NCBI GenBank assembly: GCA_964549505.1
Contig: CAZJVD010000004.1
Span: 62,001 to 126,000 of the forward strand
Length of the DNA: 64,000 bases
Direction of reading: 5' to 3'
DNA from: CAZJVD01 sp964549505
GTDB lineage: Bacteria > Bdellovibrionota > UBA1018 > CAZJVD01
A model generated the notes under the pieces. The model made no database searches, was not told the origin of the DNA, and saw nothing but the letters and a program-made list of their open reading frames with translations. A program made the position numbers and the translations under genes. Shown here piece after piece: positions 58,497 to 64,000 of the stretch; position 1 is the first letter of the stretch; each line of letters opens with the position of its first letter.

Positions 58497-59186
58497 ATGC
58501 GAAACCGTAACAGAGTCCTTTTTATCGCGGTGAGTTTGCTTCTTATGCCGGTGTCTCAGGTGTTCGGTGGGACTACGGAAACACCATTTGACACTCTTAG
58601 TACCCGGGGATTTGACCGGAAAACTACGTACGGACTCACGAGGCGGCCAAGACATGATTTGAACCTCGTCGGGCAAAATGAACGCGTGCCAAGATCGTGT
58701 TTGAACGCGCTTTTGGCGTTTCCGGGTATGAACTGGTTCCTTGGACGACCCCACGAGGACTTTGTCGCTGTAGGTTCGGAATCAGAAGAAATCCTTAGAG
58801 AGGCTTGGGGTTACGATATCGAAATGATTCCGATCACGGATCTTGAGGCTTTTGTTCCAGCGGGAAGTGTCACCCGATATGTGACCGATTCAATAGCGGG
58901 ACTGCGGACAGTTGCCTTCCAATCTCCTAAGATTGAGTATACGCGGGAAATTCCAGAAAAAGTTTTGACGCGCTTGAAGACGTTCCGCGGTGTGGGTGGC
59001 GAACCCAAAGCTGTACTTTTTGATACCGGCCCTACGGTGAATGGCTTTCTCAAATCAGTGAGTCGTCAGAGTGACTCCAGTGATGGCGCGCTGATTTTGC
59101 AAATCGTTTCAGCGGACAGCATCATTCATTCAGTGGTATTGAGCGGACCGTCGCCCAATTACCTCTTTCGACGGACGAATCAATGA
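58497..59186 (+). CDS. Secreted protein of unknown function
   Basis: 229 residues with signal MRNRNRVLFIAVSLLLMPVS and cleavage near VFGG. The mature protein contains RPHEDFVAVGSESEEIL and a mixed alpha/beta C-terminal part. One Cys. It is divergent from paralogue B with a 71-base gap and may be co-regulated. No family recognised. Confidence 0.65.
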   Translation: MRNRNRVLFIAVSLLLMPVSQVFGGTTETPFDTLSTRGFDRKTTYGLTRRPRHDLNLVGQNERVPRSCLNALLAFPGMNWFLGRPHEDFVAVGSESEEILREAWGYDIEMIPITDLEAFVPAGSVTRYVTDSIAGLRTVAFQSPKIEYTREIPEKVLTRLKTFRGVGGEPKAVLFDTGPTVNGFLKSVSRQSDSSDGALILQIVSADSIIHSVVLSGPSPNYLFRRTNQ

Positions 59187-59253
59187 GTTACCGACGCTGT
59201 TTACGAACCCAGTCGCTCGGCTAATCTACGAAAAATAAGTTACTCTAGCAGGA

Positions 59254-60498
59254 GTGTCACCTCTATCTCACTCTACGGAAGGTCTGCGTCCGCCGAATAC
59301 GACGTTTACGGGTTACGAGCGATTTGTGATCGCGCTCTTGGCGTTCTTACAGTTCTCGATTGTTTTAGACTTTATGATTCTTTCGCCGCTGGGGGCTTTC
59401 TTAATGCCCGCGCTGGCGATCACACCCTCTGAATTTGGTTGGGTGGTTTCCGTTTACGCTTTTGCAGCGGGACTTTCGGGGTTTATCACGGCAGGGTTCG
59501 CCGATCGATTCGATCGGAAGAAGTTTTTACTTTTTTATTATACCGGGTTTGTGTTGGGAACGTTGCTTTGTGGCCTGGCACCCTCGTACACGACGCTTCT
59601 GGTAGCGCGTATTATCACTGGCATCTTTGCTGGAGCGATCGGTTCGATCGTGTTTTCGATTGTGACGGACCTGTTTCGGTTCGAGGTTCGCGGGCGTGTG
59701 ATGGGTGTGGTGCAGACGGCGTTTGCCGCTAGTCAGGTCTTGGGGCTTCCGTTGGGGCTTTATTTTTCGAATCTCTACGGATGGCACGCGCCTTTTCTAC
59801 TGATCGTCGGCGTTGCTACGGCTGGCGGTTTTGCGATTCTTTGGGGACTCAGGCCTGTGCGAGGTCATTTGACACCCACTGGGGGCGGAGTCGATCGCAG
59901 TCCGCTCCATCACCTGTTTGATACGTTGAAACAGCCGCGCTATCTCTTTGCGTTTGCGACGACAGCGCTTCTCAGTACGGGCGGGTTCATGATCATGCCG
60001 TTTTCGAGCGCGTTTACGGTGAATAATGTTGGTATCTCGACTGAGCTTTTGCCGCGCGTGTACTTCATCACGGGTATCGTCGCTGCCGTTGCAGGTCCGC
60101 TCTTGGGGCGCGCGACGGACAGGTGGGGATCCTTTCGATTATTTGTATTTGGAACCGCTCTCAGTGCGCTGATGGTCTGGATCTACACGCATCTTTCGAT
60201 CACGCCGTTGGTTTGGATGGTTGTGATCAACTCGGTTCTTTTTGTCGGGATATCAGCGCGGATTATTTCCTCTCAAACATTGCTGTCGACAATTCCCGAT
60301 CCGAAACACCGCGGTGCTTTTATGGCGGTTGGAGCATCGGTCCAGCAGCTCTCAGGCGGACTTGCCTCGGCCTTAGCGGGACTGATTGTGGTTCAAGAGA
60401 TGAACGGTCAGTTGGGGCATTTTGACAGGCTGGGGTACGTGGTGATCGCGTCGATGGTGTTTACGTTACTCATGATGCGAAGACTATCGACTCGATAG
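59254..60498 (+). CDS. MFS transporter
   Basis: 414 residues, twelve predicted membrane spans, with motif A between spans 2 and 3 (GFADRFDRKK) and the RGRVMGVVQ loop after span 4. It resembles drug:H+ antiporter-like exporters of the DHA family. GTG 59254 is the start, with AGGAG immediately upstream. Substrate is unknown. Its 3' end overlaps the acetyl-CoA synthetase gene by 15 bases, convergent. Confidence 0.88.
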   Translation: MSPLSHSTEGLRPPNTTFTGYERFVIALLAFLQFSIVLDFMILSPLGAFLMPALAITPSEFGWVVSVYAFAAGLSGFITAGFADRFDRKKFLLFYYTGFVLGTLLCGLAPSYTTLLVARIITGIFAGAIGSIVFSIVTDLFRFEVRGRVMGVVQTAFAASQVLGLPLGLYFSNLYGWHAPFLLIVGVATAGGFAILWGLRPVRGHLTPTGGGVDRSPLHHLFDTLKQPRYLFAFATTALLSTGGFMIMPFSSAFTVNNVGISTELLPRVYFITGIVAAVAGPLLGRATDRWGSFRLFVFGTALSALMVWIYTHLSITPLVWMVVINSVLFVGISARIISSQTLLSTIPDPKHRGAFMAVGASVQQLSGGLASALAGLIVVQEMNGQLGHFDRLGYVVIASMVFTLLMMRRLSTR

Positions 60499-62454
60499 GA
60501 GCTCGCGACCGGCCACAAGATCTTTGACGGCGCTCGGGTCTGCAAGGGTCGAGATATCTCCAAGACTATCGAGTTCGTTCGAGGCAATCTTGCGCAGAAT
60601 TCTACGCATGATTTTACCGGAGCGTGTTTTCGGAAGAGCCGACGCCCACTGGATCACGTCCGGCGCTGCGATCGGACCGATCAGTTTGCGTACCCATAGA
60701 ACGAGGTCACGCTTGAGTGCATCGCTCGGTGTCTGCCCTGTTTTGAGTGTCACGAAAACGTAGATCCCCTGGCCTTTGAGATCGTGCGGAAAACCCACGG
60801 CCGCAGCTTCAGCGACGACAGGATTTTCAACGAGTGCGCTTTCGATCTCAGCCGTTCCGATACGATGACCGGAAACATTGATGACGTCGTCAATGCGACC
60901 GGTGATCCAGTAATACCCGTCTTCGTCGCGACGACAGCCATCACCTGTAAAATAAGTTCCCGGAAACTGGGAAAAATACGTCGTGAAGAAACGCTGATGA
61001 TCGCCGTAAACCGTTCGCATTTGGCCCGGCCACGAGTGCGTGAGGACAAGACTGCCCTCGCAAGGACCTTCGAGAGTCTTGCCGGCCGTATCAACGACCG
61101 CGGGACGAACGCCAAAGAAAGGTCGTGTGGCCGATCCGGGTTTGAGCGGAGTCGCACCGGGAAGTGGGCTGATCATGATCCCGCCCGTTTCGGTCTGCCA
61201 CCACGTATCGACGATCGGACACCGCTCTTCACCCACGTTCTCGTAATACCAGTTCCAAGCTTCGGGATTGATCGGTTCGCCGACACTTCCTAAGATGCGC
61301 AGGCTTTTTCGTGAACTGCTTTTCACAAAGCTCTCGCCCTCTTTCATCAGGGCGCGAATCGCAGTGGGTGCGGTGTAGTAGATCGTCACGCCGTACTTAT
61401 CGACCATCTGCCAGTGCCGCGAGGGATCCGGAAAGTTTGGAACGCCTTCAAAGATCACGCTGGTCGCACCATTGGCGAGTGGCCCGTAGACGACGTAGGA
61501 ATGGCCCGTGACCCAGCCGACATCGGCCGTGCACCAGTAGATATCGTCACGCTGAAGATCAAAAACATACTCGTGCGTGATCGAGGCATAGAGCAGGTAC
61601 CCCGCTGTCGTGTGTAAGACCCCCTTTGGTTTTCCTGTCGAACCCGACGTATACAGAATGAAAAGCGGGTCCTCGGCGTCCATGACCTCAGGCGGACAGT
61701 CGGCCGAAACTTCGGCACACTCGTCGTGGTACCAGAGATCGCGTCCGGCTTTCCACGGAATCTCGGCGCCCGTACGTCGCACGACTAAGACACTCTTGAT
61801 GGTCGGACAGCTTGCAAGAGCTTCGTCGACACTTTGTTTCAGGGGAATGGTCTTTCCACCCCGCAGACCTTCATCGGCTGTGATTAGAAAGGAGCTTTGG
61901 CAATCGCCGATGCGGCCGGACAGAGACGTCGCCGAAAAACCCGCAAACACGACCGAATGAACAGCGCCGATACGCGCGCAAGCCAACATGGCAAACGCCG
62001 CCTCCGGAATCATCGGCAAGTAGATCGTCACGCGATCGCCTTTTCCGACGCCGTGCTTTTTGAGAACATTGGCGAGCCTGTTTACGTGCTCGAGCGTCTC
62101 ACGGTAGCTGATCGCACGACTGGGTTCGGTCGGCTGGTCCGGCTCCCAGAGAAACGCGATTTTCTCCGGAGTCGTGGCCACATGTCGATCGAGACAGTTC
62201 ACGGTCACATTGAGCTTGCCACCCTCAAACCATCGGATTGAAATGTCGTCTTTGAAACTCGTGTTGGAAACACGCTTCCACTTCGAAAACCACTCGAGCC
62301 GAGACGCCCGCTCACCCCAAAAGGCGTCGGGATTTTCTACGGACTGTTTGTAAAGACGCTCGTAGGTCTGCGCCGTGATCGCGGTTCGCGCCAGAATCGA
62401 ATCGGGTACCGGCACCGGTACAGGATACTTGCGAGGAATCGTGTTCTCAGTCAT
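60484..62454 (-). CDS. acsA: Acetyl-CoA synthetase
   Basis: 656 residues from ATG 62454, giving a normal Acs start; an upstream in-frame start at 62547 lies within dps. YTSGSTGKPKG is the ATP loop (near 265), VDTWWQTETGG is the acetate/AMP motif, and KTRSGKIMRRILR holds the regulatory acetylatable lysine. It makes acetyl-CoA from acetate and ATP in the cytoplasm. It overlaps dps by 8 bases and follows it in the same direction. Confidence 0.97.
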   Translation of the reverse strand: MTENTIPRKYPVPVPVPDSILARTAITAQTYERLYKQSVENPDAFWGERASRLEWFSKWKRVSNTSFKDDISIRWFEGGKLNVTVNCLDRHVATTPEKIAFLWEPDQPTEPSRAISYRETLEHVNRLANVLKKHGVGKGDRVTIYLPMIPEAAFAMLACARIGAVHSVVFAGFSATSLSGRIGDCQSSFLITADEGLRGGKTIPLKQSVDEALASCPTIKSVLVVRRTGAEIPWKAGRDLWYHDECAEVSADCPPEVMDAEDPLFILYTSGSTGKPKGVLHTTAGYLLYASITHEYVFDLQRDDIYWCTADVGWVTGHSYVVYGPLANGATSVIFEGVPNFPDPSRHWQMVDKYGVTIYYTAPTAIRALMKEGESFVKSSSRKSLRILGSVGEPINPEAWNWYYENVGEERCPIVDTWWQTETGGIMISPLPGATPLKPGSATRPFFGVRPAVVDTAGKTLEGPCEGSLVLTHSWPGQMRTVYGDHQRFFTTYFSQFPGTYFTGDGCRRDEDGYYWITGRIDDVINVSGHRIGTAEIESALVENPVVAEAAAVGFPHDLKGQGIYVFVTLKTGQTPSDALKRDLVLWVRKLIGPIAAPDVIQWASALPKTRSGKIMRRILRKIASNELDSLGDISTLADPSAVKDLVAGRELLSSR

Positions 62455-62923
62455 CGAGCAAACTGCGGAGCATCCAGGCGGTCTTTTCATGCAGCTGAAT
62501 GCGTTGTGTGAGCAGATCGGCGGACGCTTCGTCGGAAGCCTTTTCAACCGACGAGAACGCGGCTCGCGCTGTACGAACCACGGTCTCCTGCCCTTGAACG
62601 AGTTCGCGGATCATATCGCGTGCAGCAGGAACACCCTTGGGTTCCGGGATCGACGTGAGCTTTTGAAACTCACTGTAAGTCGCCGGAGCAGGGAAGCCCA
62701 ATGCGCGGATGCGCTCTGCCACCAAATCGACTGCCGTCGCAAGTTCGGTGTACTGAGTTTCAAACATCAAATGCAACGTCTGAAACATCGGACCTGTGAC
62801 GTTCCAGTGAAAGTTGTGCGTCTTGAGGTAGAGCGTGTACGAATCGGCAAGAACACGCGAGAGATGATCGGCGATGATCTTTCGGTCGGACTCCGGAATT
62901 CCAATATCAATCTGAGGTTTCAT
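62447..62923 (-). CDS. dps: Dps-type DNA-protecting ferritin
   Basis: 158 residues. The interface ferroxidase site has H39 (THNFHWNVTG) and H51 with an acidic residue near 55, and the C-terminal helices (HEKTAWMLRSLLDD) are typical. Dps assembles as a dodecamer that oxidises iron with peroxide and protects DNA. It is preceded by ahpD and ahpC, a consistent oxidative-stress set. A 26-base gap separates it from ahpD. Confidence 0.95.
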   Translation of the reverse strand: MKPQIDIGIPESDRKIIADHLSRVLADSYTLYLKTHNFHWNVTGPMFQTLHLMFETQYTELATAVDLVAERIRALGFPAPATYSEFQKLTSIPEPKGVPAARDMIRELVQGQETVVRTARAAFSSVEKASDEASADLLTQRIQLHEKTAWMLRSLLDD

Positions 62924-62949
62924 GGTGGCTCCTTTTTTGGTGCGGCTAC

Positions 62950-63477
62950 TTAGCCTATAGCAAGTGCTTGTGCAGCTGCGTTTATCACGGAAGCGATGCG
63001 AACAGAAGACTGAGCTCCCTCATTCGAGAGTCCTGCCTTTCTCACTTCGGCGATATGAGAGTTAACACACATCCCGCAGCCCGCGATCGCTGATACCGCA
63101 AGACAAAAGAGCTCAAAATCGACTTTTGGAATACCGGGCTTACCAATCACGTTCATTCTGAGCCGCGCCGGCATCTTGGAGAACTCCTTGTCATCGCTTA
63201 GGTGCAGGAAGCGATAGTAAACATTGTTCATTGCCATAATCGTCGCAGCGCCTTTGGCCGCCTCCACATACTCCGGGGAGAGTATCTCGACAGCATCCCC
63301 TTCGACGGCGTCGATCAAAGCTTTTGATCGTGTGGCATACGCACATGAAAGCGCCGTACCCCAGATCTGGATTCGGTTCAGTCCTGGAGCACCTTCCTCG
63401 GACAACACTGCCTCGAAATTGAGCCGAGTGTCGCGAGCGTAGTCTTTTAATCCGTTTTTAAGCTCGAGCGTTTTCAT
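62950..63477 (-). CDS. ahpD: Alkylhydroperoxidase AhpD
   Basis: 175 residues with the redox motif C134-GMC137 followed by H141 (AGCGMCVNSH), and a conserved Glu in the FELFCLAVSAIA helix. In Mycobacterium AhpD reduces AhpC; here it lies directly downstream of ahpC, which fits that role. It belongs to the carboxymuconolactone decarboxylase fold. Confidence 0.93.
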   Translation of the reverse strand: MKTLELKNGLKDYARDTRLNFEAVLSEEGAPGLNRIQIWGTALSCAYATRSKALIDAVEGDAVEILSPEYVEAAKGAATIMAMNNVYYRFLHLSDDKEFSKMPARLRMNVIGKPGIPKVDFELFCLAVSAIAGCGMCVNSHIAEVRKAGLSNEGAQSSVRIASVINAAAQALAIG

Positions 63478-63498
63478 GTGCGTTCTCCCTATTAACTA

Positions 63499-64000
63499 CT
63501 AGCCGACCTTGATCGTGGGTTGGCCCTTTTCCCAGTTACAGGGACAGAGCTCGTCCGACTGAAGGCCGTCTAAGATTCTCAGAACCTCTTTGGGGTTACG
63601 TCCCACACTCAGGTCTGTGACGTACACAAACCGAATGATGCCATCCGGATCGACAATGAACGTGGCTCGTTGAGAAACACCTTCCTGTTCGTCGATGATT
63701 CCTAACGCCATCGAGAGTTCTCGTTTGACGTCAGCAAGCATTGGAAAGGGAAGGTTGTTCAGGTCCTTGTGATTTTGGCGCCAAGCCAAGTGGACAAACT
63801 CGGAATCCACGCTTGCGGTTAAAACCTGTGCGTCTCGGTCTTTGAACTGGCCGTTCAGATCTCCGAAGCCCTTGATCTCTGTCGGACAGACGAATGTAAA
63901 GTCTTTGGGATAAAAGAAAACGACTAACCACTTACCTTTGTAGGTCGTGTTGTCGATCTCTTTGAACGCCGTTTTCTGATCGTTCGATACCGTGGCCTTT
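63499..64000 (-). CDS. ahpC: Alkyl hydroperoxide reductase AhpC (N-terminus beyond the window)
   Basis: The frame is open to the right edge. About 166 residues are visible. The peroxidatic Cys is in FYPKDFTFVCPTEIKG and the resolving Cys in SDELCPCNW near the C-terminus, so it is a typical two-Cys peroxiredoxin. The first 15-20 residues are missing. It reduces peroxides, with AhpD as its probable reductant. It begins the ahpC-ahpD-dps-acsA gene order. Confidence 0.95.
   Translation of the reverse strand, partial: KATVSNDQKTAFKEIDNTTYKGKWLVVFFYPKDFTFVCPTEIKGFGDLNGQFKDRDAQVLTASVDSEFVHLAWRQNHKDLNNLPFPMLADVKRELSMALGIIDEQEGVSQRATFIVDPDGIIRFVYVTDLSVGRNPKEVLRILDGLQSDELCPCNWEKGQPTIKVG

Overview
The window reads as one chromosomal segment of a Gram-negative, LpxC-bearing bacterium that makes meso-DAP peptidoglycan. 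It is most plausibly a member of the Bdellovibrionota (Bdellovibrio-like). The support is a combination of traits rather than one marker: an MglA-type GTPase in an operon with a DksA-like protein, a 13E12-type HNH endonuclease with a decayed copy nearby, many lipoproteins of unknown function, a serine-palmitoyltransferase-like gene, and tightly overlapping genes. The lineage call is inference.

Layout. 1-3161 (minus): an operon of AMP nucleosidase, MreB, a PilZ protein and a secreted protein that runs off the left edge. 3242-24867 (plus): a class II aldolase leads by a 4-base overlap into a dcw-type division and wall cluster (rsmH, ftsL, ftsI, [HNH gene and debris], murE, mraY, murD, ftsW, murG, murC, murB, [CPBP protease, adenosine-deaminase-like lipoprotein, coiled-coil protein], ftsQ, ftsA, ftsZ, psd). 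No mraZ, murF or ddl is present. 24840-30439 (minus): a four-gene exported operon (PA14/c-type-heme lipoprotein, small lipoprotein, Tat-type DUF1501-like protein, internally duplicated heme lipoprotein). 30440-30764: a gene-free stretch with several inverted repeats. 30765-34681: a short-chain reductase with a degenerate M48-like protein, secreted proteins and two DksA-type zinc-finger proteins. 34678-37572 (minus): dnaX-recR-mglA-dksA-like. 37649-40773: a secreted protein, ogt, a PAP2 phosphatase and mltG. 40927-46632: rho, then rpmE, a DUF1385-like membrane protein, prfA, prmC and murA. 47140-54231: a serine-palmitoyltransferase-like enzyme, a GNAT-like acyltransferase, glutaredoxin, ruvC, ruvA, ruvB, lpxC and a methyltransferase.

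54288-55497 is the most unusual part. A tRNA-Pro(GGG) gene is followed by two perfectly identical 176-bp direct repeats. Each ends in a copy of the tRNA 3' tail, and together they enclose a HigBA/RelE-type toxin-antitoxin pair. No recombinase gene lies inside, so it looks like a non-autonomous mini-element sitting in the tRNA.

55605-59186 holds two diverged copies of a secreted protein family, interleaved with two exported proteins of unknown function. 59254-64000 has an MFS transporter and, on the minus strand, an oxidative-stress group (ahpC cut by the right edge, ahpD, dps) running into acetyl-CoA synthetase.

As a whole the window is dominated by envelope growth: peptidoglycan precursor synthesis, the divisome, MreB, MltG, LpxC, Psd and possibly ceramide lipids. 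Recombination repair (ruvABC, recR) is also present. Five of the six convergent gene pairs overlap at their 3' ends.
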